This document shows positions 52,671 to 60,937 of a stretch of 64,000 bases of DNA, in pieces. This DNA comes from SFTJ01 sp045613305 (GTDB lineage Bacteria > Bacteroidota > Bacteroidia > Bacteroidales > Muribaculaceae). Position 1 is the first letter of the stretch; every line of letters starts with the position of its first letter. The DNA lies in assembly GCA_045613305.1 (NCBI GenBank), contig JAZLAU010000016.1:1-64000 (forward strand), written 5' to 3'. Made by a program: the position numbers and the translations under genes. A model generated the notes under the pieces. It was not told the origin of the DNA. It ran no database searches and saw nothing but the letters and a program-made list of their open reading frames with translations.

Positions 52671-53737
52671 ACCGTCTTATTAATCAGATAATTGTCTAAA
52701 ATTGTAATTGCAGCCATAGCCTCAACCACGGGCACAGCTCTTGGCAAAACACATGCATCATGACGTCCTTTAGCCTTTAGCAATATCGGATTACCTTCTG
52801 AGTCAACCGTTTCAACATCACGCAACAAAGTTGCCACTGGCTTAAACGCCACCCTGAAATATATATCTTCTCCGTTTGAAATACCGCCTTGAATACCTCC
52901 CGAATTATTGGTCAAGGTTGAAATTTTTCCATCATTGCACACAAACACGTCGCTAACTTCGCTTCCTCTTTTGTTTGCAAAATCAAAACCCAACCCATAT
53001 TCAAAGCCCTTCACGGCATTTATGCTAAGCATGGCAGCACCTAATTCGGCATGCAGGCGGCCAAACACAGGTTCTCCCAAACCCACCGGCACTCCTTTCA
53101 CAACACAAGTGATTACACCACCTATTGTATCGCCATCTTTCTTAACGGCTTCTATCAACTCTATCATTTCAAGAGCCTTTTCTTCATCGGGGCAACGCAC
53201 CATGTTTTGCTCTATCTTTGAAAAATCGTATTGCGTATAATCCTTATTGAGCTCAATGTTGCCCACCTGCGAAGTGTAGGCTGTGATTGTTATGCCCAAT
53301 TGCTGCAATGCCTGACGTGCAAACGCTCCAGCCACAACTCTGGCCACCGTTTCGCGTGCCGACGAGCGGCCACCTCCTCGGTAATCTCGTATGCCATATT
53401 TCTTTGTATATGTGTAATCGGCATGCGATGGGCGAAAAGCTTTGGCTATATTTCCGTAATCGGCTGAATGCTGATTTTCATTTGCTACAACAAAGCCTAT
53501 TGGTGTGCCTGTTGTTACGCCCTCAAACATTCCCGACAAAATTTTAACACAGTCTTTTTCATCGCGCGCTGTCACTATTGACGATTGTCCCGGACGGCGA
53601 CGGTTCAACTCTTTCTGAACCGCTTCAATGTCTATCTGTATGCCTGCAGGCATTCCATCTATTACGCCACCTATAGCCTCGCCGTGACTCTCTCCAAATG
53701 TTGTTATTCTAAATATATTGCCGAATTCGTTACGCAT
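52661..53737 (-). CDS. aroC: Chorismate synthase
   Basis: 358 residues. The signatures GNIFRITTFGESHG (6-19), RRRPGQSSIVTARDE and YGIRDYRGGGRSSARETVARV are complete. It forms chorismate from EPSP with reduced FMN, the last step of the shikimate pathway. It starts 15 bases after ybaK and overlaps the radical SAM gene. No other aro gene is near. Confidence 0.96.
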   Translation of the reverse strand: MRNEFGNIFRITTFGESHGEAIGGVIDGMPAGIQIDIEAVQKELNRRRPGQSSIVTARDEKDCVKILSGMFEGVTTGTPIGFVVANENQHSADYGNIAKAFRPSHADYTYTKKYGIRDYRGGGRSSARETVARVVAGAFARQALQQLGITITAYTSQVGNIELNKDYTQYDFSKIEQNMVRCPDEEKALEMIELIEAVKKDGDTIGGVITCVVKGVPVGLGEPVFGRLHAELGAAMLSINAVKGFEYGLGFDFANKRGSEVSDVFVCNDGKISTLTNNSGGIQGGISNGEDIYFRVAFKPVATLLRDVETVDSEGNPILLKAKGRHDACVLPRAVPVVEAMAAITILDNYLINKTVCL

Positions 53738-53752
53738 ATAACTTATTTTTTT

Positions 53753-54235
53753 TCATTCCACAATTAAATGTTCTATTGTTGCCCGAGTGTAGTTCACAAC
53801 ATCTAAAGGCGCCACCTTAAACTGCAAACCTCTAACCCCTGCACTTATATAGATATAGTCGAAATCTGCACATGTTGCATGAAAAAATGTAGGAAAACTT
53901 TTCTTCATGCCTATCGGAGTGCAACCGCCTCTAATGTAACCTGTGGTAGGCAACAATTCTTTCATAGGAATCAAGTCAACCTTTTTATTTCCCGACACCT
54001 TTGCCGCCTTCTTTAGGTCAACCTCTGCATCACCTGGCACCACACATACAAAATGTCCAGTCTTGTCACCTTTCAAAACCAATGTCTTAAACACTTGCTT
54101 TATGTCTTCGTGCAATTGGTCGGCGATATGAGTGGCGGCCAAATTATTCTCGTCTACTTCATACGGCACTAATTCATATTTTATCTTTGCCTTGTCGAGT
54201 AGTCTTGCTGCATTTGTTTTATTTACACTTCCCAT
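53753..54235 (-). CDS. ybaK: Cys-tRNA(Pro)/prolyl-tRNA editing deacylase, YbaK/EbsC type
   Basis: 160 residues from ATG 54235, because the -7 box at 54276-54269 lies inside the longer reading frame. It starts MGSVNKTNAARLLDKAKI; the editing domain has VFKTLVLKGDKTGHFVCVVPGDAEVDLKKAAK and TTGYIRGGCTPIGMKKSFPTF in succession, with the conserved catalytic-region Lys and GxxP loop. It hydrolyses mischarged Cys-tRNA(Pro) in trans. First gene of the three-gene operon. Confidence 0.92.
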   Translation of the reverse strand: MGSVNKTNAARLLDKAKIKYELVPYEVDENNLAATHIADQLHEDIKQVFKTLVLKGDKTGHFVCVVPGDAEVDLKKAAKVSGNKKVDLIPMKELLPTTGYIRGGCTPIGMKKSFPTFFHATCADFDYIYISAGVRGLQFKVAPLDVVNYTRATIEHLIVE

Positions 54236-54268
54236 AGTTTTTTCATAAGCTTTCACACTTATATTTAG

Positions 54269-54276
54269 CAAAGTTA
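54269..54276 (-). promoter_or_regulatory. Promoter of ybaK-aroC-radical SAM
   Basis: The minus-strand -7 box TAACTTTG (54276-54269) gives a leader of about 30 bases. Only 13 bases separate it from the divergent -7 box at 54290. Confidence 0.6.
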
Positions 54277-54289
54277 AGAAAAAGTATTC

Positions 54290-54297
54290 TAAATTTG
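54290..54297 (+). promoter_or_regulatory. -7 box placing the start site at the thioredoxin-like gene ATG
   Basis: TAAATTTG is followed by CAGT and the ATG at 54302. A -33-like TTTAGC lies at 54264-54269. Confidence 0.62.
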
Positions 54298-54301
54298 CAG
54301 T

Positions 54302-55021
54302 ATGAGATACATTTTAAGCATATTAACTACAATTATCATAGCAATCACGTCTAGCCATGCACAAAGTTGCAGCCAAAGTTTCATCGACCGCATAAAATGC
54401 GCCACCAACAAAGCTGCTCTGATTGCCACTGCCGAACAAGCCGAAGAATATCTTTACTCAATTGGCAGTAGCGGATATAACGAAGAGTTGTTCATATCGG
54501 TGCTCAACGCCATGTTGCAATCGCCATTGCTTTCCGACACCGAGAAAATACGCCCTTCAATGCTGTTAGAAAGTGCCTCTAAGAACAGAGTGGACTCAAT
54601 CGCAGCAAACATTGCGTATGTAACTCCCGATGGCAAAAACCATATGCTTCACGACAACGAGGGCAAATACACTATCTTGTTTTTTAACGACCCTGATTGT
54701 TCCGACTGCGCCGACGTAAAACAGCAGTTGGCTCAATCTACAATCATATCCCATACGCATAGCAACAACCTTCTTCGCATTGTGGGCATCTACACCTATT
54801 CCAACGAAGCACTTTGGAAGGCCGGCAACTATCCCGAAATTATCGTCAACGGTTGGGACAAAGAATGCGCAGTGGAATGCGGCGAAGAATATGTGTTGCG
54901 TCAAATACCAACATTATACCTTTTAGACCAAAATAATCGTGTGATTCTGAAAGACTCTTCTTTAACAGAAATTCTCGATTACCTCAAGCCGTTGAACAAC
55001 AGCGCTACTGAAAACCCTTAG
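54302..55021 (+). CDS. Secreted DUF5106/thioredoxin-like protein
   Basis: 239 residues with a signal peptide (about 1-20, ending SSHA). A helical DUF5106-like region (about 22-100) precedes a thioredoxin-like domain (about 108-235) with FFNDPDCSDCADVK; the CxxC pair is C133 and C136, and the cis-Pro is in QIPTLYLLD. Related proteins in Bacteroidota are periplasmic redox proteins, but the substrate is unknown. The mRNA is probably leaderless. It has a shared terminator with rho. Confidence 0.8.
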   Translation: MRYILSILTTIIIAITSSHAQSCSQSFIDRIKCATNKAALIATAEQAEEYLYSIGSSGYNEELFISVLNAMLQSPLLSDTEKIRPSMLLESASKNRVDSIAANIAYVTPDGKNHMLHDNEGKYTILFFNDPDCSDCADVKQQLAQSTIISHTHSNNLLRIVGIYTYSNEALWKAGNYPEIIVNGWDKECAVECGEEYVLRQIPTLYLLDQNNRVILKDSSLTEILDYLKPLNNSATENP

Positions 55022-55073
55022 CCCCACTATTAACAGCCAACTAAACGATAATATTCACTATCATTTTCAGCAT

Positions 55074-55118
55074 AAAAAAAAGGTAATCCGCCGGACCGGC
55101 GCATTACCTTTAATTTTT
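55074..55118. terminator. Shared terminator between the thioredoxin-like gene and rho
   Basis: AAAGGTAAT-CGCCGG pairs with CCGGCG-ATTACCTTT (55079-55106) with one C/C mismatch; T-runs on both strands allow use in both directions. Confidence 0.88.
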
Positions 55119-55142
55119 TCTATCATTAACAATCTTATTTTA

Positions 55143-57170
55143 TCACTTGTCCATAGTTAGAAGCAATTCCTCATTGCTCCTTGTCTTTTCCATCTGATCT
55201 TTGATAAATTCCATTGCTTCAACCGTAGTTCGGTCGCTGAGGAAGTTTCTAAGCACCCACATGCGGGCATTAAGTTCCGGACGGATAAGCAAATCGTCGC
55301 GACGTGTGCTCGATGCAACAATGTCAACGGCTGGGAATATACGTTTATTCGACAATTTACGGTCAAGTTGCAATTCCATGTTACCCGTACCCTTAAATTC
55401 TTCAAAAATCACTTCATCCATCTTGCTACCGGTTTCTATAAGTGCCGTTGCAATGATTGTAAGGCTACCGCCACCTTCAATGTTACGAGCAGCACCAAAG
55501 AATCGCTTTGGCTTTTGCAATGCATTTGCATCCACACCACCCGACAAAATCTTTCCTGATGCAGGCTGATTTGTGTTGTAAGCACGAGCCAAACGAGTAA
55601 TTGAGTCAAGAAGTATAACCACGTCGTGGCCACATTCCACCATTCTCTTAGCACTTTCAAGCACCAATCCTGCAATTTTAACATGGCGTTCGGCTGGCTC
55701 GTCAAACGTTGATGCAATAACATCAGCCCTAACACTTCGGCGCATATCGGTCACTTCTTCAGGACGCTCGTCGATAAGCAAGATTATCAAGTGAGTTCTT
55801 GGGTGATTTTCAGCAATAGCGTTTGCTATATCCTTCAAAAGCATTGTCTTACCAGTTTTTGGAGGTGCCACAATCAAACCACGCTGACCTTTTCCGATTG
55901 GTGCAAACATATCTACCACTCGAGTCGAAATATTTGGCTTGGTCTTGCTCACCAAATCAAACTTTTCGTCAGGGAAAAGTGGAGTTAAGTGCTCAAATGG
56001 CACACGGTCGCGAGCCAATTCTGGCAAAGCACCGTTAATGGTGTCAACCCCGCACAATGGGAAATACTTTTCACCTTCGCGTGGTGGGCGAATGTTTCCT
56101 TCTACTATGTCTCCGGTCTTTAGGCTGTATTGCTTTATTTGCGCTTGCGAAACATATACATCATCGGGCGATGTCAGGTAGTTATAATCTGAAGAACGCA
56201 AAAATCCATAGCCATCAGGCATTACTTCAAGCAAGCCCTTTCCCTTAAGGATTCCCTCAAAATTATACGGACTTTCCACAAACGGATTTTCTTGAACTTC
56301 TTGTGCCGCCTGTGCTTGTTTTTGTTTCTTTTGCTTCTTTTGTTTCTTTGATTTTGGCTGTTCTTTTTCTGCCTTTGGCTCTTCAAGTATTATTGGAGCC
56401 TTTGCTGTCTCTTCAGCAGCACGCTTTTGCGCTTCTTCGCGTTCTTGTTGCGAACGAGGGCGGAAACTAACTGCTTGTGTTGGGAAAAACTCATCCAACA
56501 GATTGTCGCGCTTTTCGGCTTGTCCTTTTGGTGTGAACACTCTCGGAACAAACACTTCGGGCTCTGCATTCACCTTTGCTTTTGCTTCTTGCTCTGCAGG
56601 CTTTGCTTCTGTTACAACTTCCACTGGTTTTACGTCTGCAACTGTCGCCTCTGCCTTTGCCTCAACAACTGCGTCAACCTTCTTTGGCTCAGGTTGTTGC
56701 TTATCATTCTTAGCCAAAGTTTCATTTTCGGAGGTCTTTACAGGCTCAGCCAATTTAGCGCCTTCTTCTGGTGCTGAATTCACAGCCGAATCTTTTACTC
56801 TTTTACGAGGTTTCTTTTCTGCTGCGGGCTTTGATTCTGGTGCTGATTGCTTTGCTGCCTCAGCCACTTTTTCCTCCTTTGAATCTTGCTTTTTAACTTT
56901 AGCCGGCTTTTTAGCAGTTTTTTCTGCTTCCACCTTTTTAGCGTCGGCCGACTCCTTATCTTTTGCTGATTTTGTAGTTTTTTTCTTTGCTGGCTTCTTT
57001 TCTTTGGCATCACTAACCTTTGCCTTCGATGCATCTACCGCCTGCTGGTCGATAATTGCATAGGCAAGAGTTTCCAAAGATTCTGAATCAGATTTTTTGA
57101 TGCCCATCGATTTTGCGAGCGACCTCAAATCCGACTCACTCATTGAGTTTAATTCTAATAATGTATACAT
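55143..57170 (-). CDS. rho: Transcription termination factor Rho with long disordered insert
   Basis: 675 residues against about 420 in E. coli. A Rho_N helical domain (1-45) is followed by about 250 residues of low complexity: first Lys/Ala-rich (AKKKTTK, EKTAKKPAKVKK), then Glu/Val-rich, then KKQKKQKKQKQAQAAQ. The RNA-binding cold-shock domain (about 305-385) and the ATPase domain (about 400-675) carry Walker A APPKTGKT and VVILLDSITRLARAYN. Long inserts are typical of Bacteroidota Rho, and in Bacteroides have been linked to condensate formation. The 190-base leader may allow autoregulation. Confidence 0.95.
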   Translation of the reverse strand: MYTLLELNSMSESDLRSLAKSMGIKKSDSESLETLAYAIIDQQAVDASKAKVSDAKEKKPAKKKTTKSAKDKESADAKKVEAEKTAKKPAKVKKQDSKEEKVAEAAKQSAPESKPAAEKKPRKRVKDSAVNSAPEEGAKLAEPVKTSENETLAKNDKQQPEPKKVDAVVEAKAEATVADVKPVEVVTEAKPAEQEAKAKVNAEPEVFVPRVFTPKGQAEKRDNLLDEFFPTQAVSFRPRSQQEREEAQKRAAEETAKAPIILEEPKAEKEQPKSKKQKKQKKQKQAQAAQEVQENPFVESPYNFEGILKGKGLLEVMPDGYGFLRSSDYNYLTSPDDVYVSQAQIKQYSLKTGDIVEGNIRPPREGEKYFPLCGVDTINGALPELARDRVPFEHLTPLFPDEKFDLVSKTKPNISTRVVDMFAPIGKGQRGLIVAPPKTGKTMLLKDIANAIAENHPRTHLIILLIDERPEEVTDMRRSVRADVIASTFDEPAERHVKIAGLVLESAKRMVECGHDVVILLDSITRLARAYNTNQPASGKILSGGVDANALQKPKRFFGAARNIEGGGSLTIIATALIETGSKMDEVIFEEFKGTGNMELQLDRKLSNKRIFPAVDIVASSTRRDDLLIRPELNARMWVLRNFLSDRTTVEAMEFIKDQMEKTRSNEELLLTMDK

Positions 57171-57368
57171 AAATAATTCTTTCGATTTCTGATATGCCGC
57201 ACATACTCAGTCATAAAAACGACCTATGCACAACATGGTTATGTATAATCGTTGTATCTACTAATACGTTAATCTGTTATTCTATTTTGGATAGGGATTG
57301 GCACAATCTTCTAAGTTGTACTTTTAATTATAGTTGTGTTATGTGCCTAGTGAATTTGATTTTCACTG
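57171..57368 (-). promoter_or_regulatory. Long 5' leader of rho
   Basis: From the promoter at 57369-57376 to the ATG is about 190 bases. Near the 5' end GTGAA/TTCAC and GGCACA/TGTGCC can pair. Rho genes often control themselves by premature termination in the leader; whether this one does is not visible from sequence alone. Confidence 0.4.
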
Positions 57369-57376
57369 CAAATATA
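57369..57376 (-). promoter_or_regulatory. Promoter of rho
   Basis: The minus-strand -7 box TATATTTG (57376-57369) lies about 198 bases before the rho ATG. Confidence 0.6.
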
Positions 57377-57437
57377 CTAATTTTTCCTTTAACAACAATA
57401 TTTAGATTAAAAAGTTTATGATTATGACAATAATTTA

Positions 57438-57445
57438 TACATTTG
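57438..57445 (+). promoter_or_regulatory. Promoter of the threonine aldolase-like gene
   Basis: The -7 box TACATTTG lies 31 bases before the ATG at 57477. Confidence 0.6.
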
Positions 57446-57476
57446 CAACTCAAATCACAAAATTAGTGTTTTTCGT

Positions 57477-58514
57477 ATGATACAATTCCAGTGCGACTAT
57501 AACGAAGGCGCTCACCCTCTTATTATTCAGCGCCTTGCCGAGACAAATATGCAACAGACCGTTGGCTACGGTGAAGACGATTTCTGCTTTCAAGCAAAAA
57601 TTGCCATAAAAGAAGCCATCAATTGTCCTGATGCCGACATCCATTTTTTGGTTGGAGGCACTCAAGCCAATACCACAGTTATAGCATCGTTGCTACGCCC
57701 CTATCAAGGTGTGATTAGTGCCGCCTCCGGACACATCAATGTGCATGAAACTGGTGCAATTGAGCATGCCGGCCACAAGGTGTTGGCTATTCCAAACAGC
57801 GACGGAAAAATTTCGGCCGGACAAATCAACGAAACACTAAAAAGCCACTTTGCCGAGGACGGACCTGAACACTTGGTGCAACCTGGCATGGTGTATATTT
57901 CCTTCCCAACTGAAATCGGCACCATTTATAGCCATCAAGAACTGAGCGACATCTACTCTGTTTGTCAAAAACACAACATACCACTATTTATCGACGGGGC
58001 TCGTTTGGGCTACGGATTAGCGTCACCCGCTTGCGACATCTCTTTAACCGACCTTCCTAATTTGTGCGACGTGTTCTACATCGGGGGAACTAAAGTGGGT
58101 GCACTTTTTGGTGAAGCCGTTGTGTTTACCAACAAGAAATTCTGCTCTAAGCACTTCAGATACCACATAAAGCAACAAGGCGGCATGCTGGCTAAGGGAC
58201 GTTTGCTTGGTTTGCAGTTTCTTACTCTTTTCACCGACAACCTATATTTCAATATAGCCAACCATGCCATAGAGCAAGCCATGCGCATTCGCAACGCATT
58301 TGAGAGCAAAGGCATAAAATTCTTGGTCGACAGCCCAACCAATCAGCAGTTCCCCATATTAACAAAACATCAAATAGAGGTTCTCAGCAAAGGATTCCTC
58401 TTCTCTACATGGCAACACATCGACGACATGCACACTGCCGTGCGCTTCTGCACAAGTTGGGGCACCCTGCCACAATCGGTCGACTCTCTAATCTCTGCTA
58501 TAGAAAAACTTTAA
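57477..58514 (+). CDS. Threonine aldolase/beta-eliminating lyase family enzyme
   Basis: 345 residues, fold-type I PLP enzyme of the low-specificity L-threonine aldolase group. Key blocks are NEGAHPLIIQRL, GGTQANTTV, SGHINVHETGAIE, FIDGARLGYG with PLP-ring D173, and the Schiff-base lysine K206 in YIGGTKVGALFG. It probably splits threonine to glycine and acetaldehyde; some relatives act on other beta-hydroxy amino acids or on tryptophan. Single gene with its own promoter. Confidence 0.87.
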   Translation: MIQFQCDYNEGAHPLIIQRLAETNMQQTVGYGEDDFCFQAKIAIKEAINCPDADIHFLVGGTQANTTVIASLLRPYQGVISAASGHINVHETGAIEHAGHKVLAIPNSDGKISAGQINETLKSHFAEDGPEHLVQPGMVYISFPTEIGTIYSHQELSDIYSVCQKHNIPLFIDGARLGYGLASPACDISLTDLPNLCDVFYIGGTKVGALFGEAVVFTNKKFCSKHFRYHIKQQGGMLAKGRLLGLQFLTLFTDNLYFNIANHAIEQAMRIRNAFESKGIKFLVDSPTNQQFPILTKHQIEVLSKGFLFSTWQHIDDMHTAVRFCTSWGTLPQSVDSLISAIEKL

Positions 58515-58527
58515 ACATAAAAAACTT

Positions 58528-58590
58528 TAGGCTCTGAAAGCATTAACACATTTAGCCAGTGCAATGCAATTTCAGAGCCTATTGTTTTAT
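58528..58590. terminator. Shared terminator between convergent genes
   Basis: TAGGCTCTGAAA (58528-58539) pairs with TTTCAGAGCCTA (58570-58581), with an inner GCATT/AATGC pair; T-rich sequence follows on the plus strand. Confidence 0.8.
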
Positions 58591-58606
58591 TTCTACTTAA
58601 CTGCGG

Positions 58607-59500
58607 CTACTTCCACACTTGGAACAAGCGAGCACATGCTCGGCGCACCGCCAGATGACACGCTTCGGCTTCTTCATCGGTCAATTCTTGGTTTGACCCT
58701 TGCAATCTGCTCATATTACCCTTTATTGAAGTGCCAAATACAGGCGCCACAAGTGCTTGAAACCAAGTACATGCTGCTGTGTAACGGCCCATTCTGAAAT
58801 TCAAATGATAGCCGTCGCGAGTAAATTCCTTTGCATCATGCATCAGCGAACGTAGGTTTTGAACCGCTGTTCCTGTTGGAATCACTATATCAATTGCAGT
58901 TTCATCGAGCAAACGTTGATTACAACTCATAATATCCTTGTACATAGCCAATTGATTCTTTGAGTAATTAGGATATTCCGGATGGTTAGATGTAGTTGAA
59001 TAAGCCCATGTTTGTTGCCAAACTATGCTTGCGCCTGCATTCAAACAGTTAAATCGCAAAATTTCAATCAAGCGATTAAGCCATGGCTGATATGATTCAT
59101 ACAACCCCGACACGCCGCTCGCTTGTTGCACCACAAGAATATCCCATTTTTCGTCAAGCAAACCGTCGAGCATAGTAGCCTCTTTATTAACTGTCACCCA
59201 CTTGTTGTTTGTCGACTTTGAATATACATAAGCCGGACTATTTTTTTCGTATTCCCTCACCTGGCGTTCCAGAGTGCAACCGCCAATATATAGTCGGCCA
59301 AGAACTACATTCTTTATTCCTGCTGCTTCTAACACCTCTGGCAAATACATCATTCCGTCGTCGGTAAAACTGTTACCTACGCCTAAAATTCGCAATGTAT
59401 CGGGCTTGTGTGGCAACGGATAATTTGGAACCAAATCGGCAGAATAACTGCAAAACACACTAACCAATGTAAACAATAACGCAAATGCTATTTTTTTCAT
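58607..59500 (-). CDS. Secreted DUF4886 SGNH-hydrolase-like protein
   Basis: 297 residues with a signal peptide (about 1-21). The fold is SGNH-like: block I ILGVGNSFTDDG with nucleophile S44, GGCTLERQ, VVQQASG for the later oxyanion positions, and RDGYHLNFRMGRY near the end with the Asp-x-x-His-like pair. DUF4886 proteins are common in gut Bacteroidota and may be sugar esterases; the substrate is unknown. It starts three bases after the tilS stop, so the two are co-transcribed. Confidence 0.83.
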   Translation of the reverse strand: MKKIAFALLFTLVSVFCSYSADLVPNYPLPHKPDTLRILGVGNSFTDDGMMYLPEVLEAAGIKNVVLGRLYIGGCTLERQVREYEKNSPAYVYSKSTNNKWVTVNKEATMLDGLLDEKWDILVVQQASGVSGLYESYQPWLNRLIEILRFNCLNAGASIVWQQTWAYSTTSNHPEYPNYSKNQLAMYKDIMSCNQRLLDETAIDIVIPTGTAVQNLRSLMHDAKEFTRDGYHLNFRMGRYTAACTWFQALVAPVFGTSIKGNMSRLQGSNQELTDEEAEACHLAVRRACARLFQVWK

Positions 59501-59503
59501 AAT

Positions 59504-60868
59504 TTAAATGGTATTATTTTTATATATCAATTTCAAATATTTCTCATCTCGTTTTTTCACTGCATAGGCCGACGATGCCCTATAGCCTACTATCCACACA
59601 ATTTGCCCATCGGCTTCAAGAATCCACACATTCTGTTTTTCGGCTTCGCTAAACTTCATATCGGTAAAATAATCGCTCAGCAATTTTGACCCCTTCAAGC
59701 CAAACGGGCGAAAACGGTCACCTTTTCTCCAATGTCTCAACACCACGTTTTCGGCTTGCAAAATGTCTGCACTCAAGGCCACACTGCTTTTACCATCAAC
59801 AGAGCCAACGCTAAAACTCTCATTCTCAAGGCTTGCCTCAAGGCTTGCCTCAAGGCTAATTGGCAAATGGCCACACCCTTTCTCATTAAAATCCACCAAA
59901 AAGGACTCATCTCCATTGCCAGATATAGGCATTACAGCCAACTCTGTGCGTTCAACCGACACTAAATAGTTCTCGGCATAAAACTTCTTGCCGCTCTTCC
60001 CTATTGCTGCCCACACATCGCGAGTTTGTGAGCTATTAAAGCCATAATCTTTCAAAATCTCAAACAACATTGTTGGGCCGCCCTTCATTGCAAGCAAACT
60101 CTTGTTGTCTATTTTTATGCAGTTATCCTCGCCACGGCACATATCTTTCTTGCACTTCTGCACCAATTCAGCGTACAGTAGTGCTGCGCCTCGCATATCG
60201 TGCAATGTTCGCAGCAAGCCAGTTTCGGCCTCTGGAAATTGTTCATATAGAGCCGGCAGTATCAGATTTCTGACCTTATTTCGTTTAAAATCATTTTCCT
60301 TATTGGTGCTGTCTTCAACAAAACACATGTCTTTTTGCTGCAAATAGCACTCAATTTCGCCACGACCTACACACAACAATGGTCTCACCACTCTTCCGCT
60401 TACCGGCGAGATCGACGCAAGCCCTTGCACACCACTGCCACGCATGGCATTAAGGAAAAACGTTTCAATAGCGTCATCTTTATGGTGAGCCACCGCTATG
60501 GCTTGCGCATCATATTGCTTGCGCAATCGCTCAAACCACTCATAACGCAGTTCCCGGCATGCCATCTCTGTCGACACCTTATGCTCACGCTCATATTTTT
60601 CAACGTCGAAATGCACCACTTCGAGCGTCAGTTTCATCTGCTCTGATAAAGATTTCACAAAACACTCGTCACGATTGCTCTCTTCGCCACGCAAGTGAAA
60701 ATTGCAATGAGCCATAACGCAATCATATCCCAATTCGCACAACGCAACAAGCAGTGCCACAGAATCTGCGCCACCACTCACTGCCACTATCAAAGGCTCT
60801 TTTTGCCTTATTTTACACTCTTCTGCTCCAAAAAGTTTTACCTTTTCCTCAAATTGGGACTTTTCCAT
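59504..60868 (-). CDS. tilS: tRNA(Ile)-lysidine synthase
   Basis: 454 residues from ATG 60868. The N-type ATP-pyrophosphatase motif is SGGADS (31-36), with HCNFHLRGEESNRDE and HHKDDAIETFFLN following; the C-terminal TilS_C domain has LRHWRKGDRFRPFGLKGSKLLSDYF. It modifies C34 of tRNA(Ile)(CAU) to lysidine. An 18-residue longer frame is open, but the -7 box at 60880-60873 lies within it, four bases from the chosen ATG. Around residues 338-348 a 12-base tandem repeat encodes SLEA-SLEA-SLE. Confidence 0.93.
   Translation of the reverse strand: MEKSQFEEKVKLFGAEECKIRQKEPLIVAVSGGADSVALLVALCELGYDCVMAHCNFHLRGEESNRDECFVKSLSEQMKLTLEVVHFDVEKYEREHKVSTEMACRELRYEWFERLRKQYDAQAIAVAHHKDDAIETFFLNAMRGSGVQGLASISPVSGRVVRPLLCVGRGEIECYLQQKDMCFVEDSTNKENDFKRNKVRNLILPALYEQFPEAETGLLRTLHDMRGAALLYAELVQKCKKDMCRGEDNCIKIDNKSLLAMKGGPTMLFEILKDYGFNSSQTRDVWAAIGKSGKKFYAENYLVSVERTELAVMPISGNGDESFLVDFNEKGCGHLPISLEASLEASLENESFSVGSVDGKSSVALSADILQAENVVLRHWRKGDRFRPFGLKGSKLLSDYFTDMKFSEAEKQNVWILEADGQIVWIVGYRASSAYAVKKRDEKYLKLIYKNNTI
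59825..59857 (-). repeat. 12-base tandem repeat inside tilS
   Basis: CTCAAGGCTTGC occurs at 59825-59836 and 59837-59848, and nine bases of it at 59849-59857. It encodes a repeating Ser-Leu-Glu-Ala in frame, so copy-number change would not shift the frame. Confidence 0.9.
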
Positions 60869-60872
60869 ATAG

Positions 60873-60880
60873 CAAATATA
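60873..60880 (-). promoter_or_regulatory. -7 box placing the start site at the tilS ATG
   Basis: The minus-strand TATATTTG is followed by CTAT and the ATG (60868-60866). Confidence 0.62.
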
Positions 60881-60901
60881 CAAACTATTTAGATTTTTTC
60901 G

Positions 60902-60909
60902 TAAATTTG
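60902..60909 (+). promoter_or_regulatory. Promoter of pheS
   Basis: The -7 box TAAATTTG lies 28 bases before the ATG at 60938. The tilS -33 region would overlap it on the other strand. Confidence 0.58.
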
Positions 60910-60937
60910 TATCCATAATCACACACTACATTAAGTA

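Noticed and set aside
56503..57063. Plus-strand 186-codon ORF rich in Ser, Phe and Ala
   Set aside because: It is the antisense shadow of the Lys/Glu/Ala-rich insert of rho; no promoter or plausible protein.
59825..59857. Short direct repeats as a CRISPR remnant
   Set aside because: The 12-base units are contiguous with no spacers and are in frame inside tilS.
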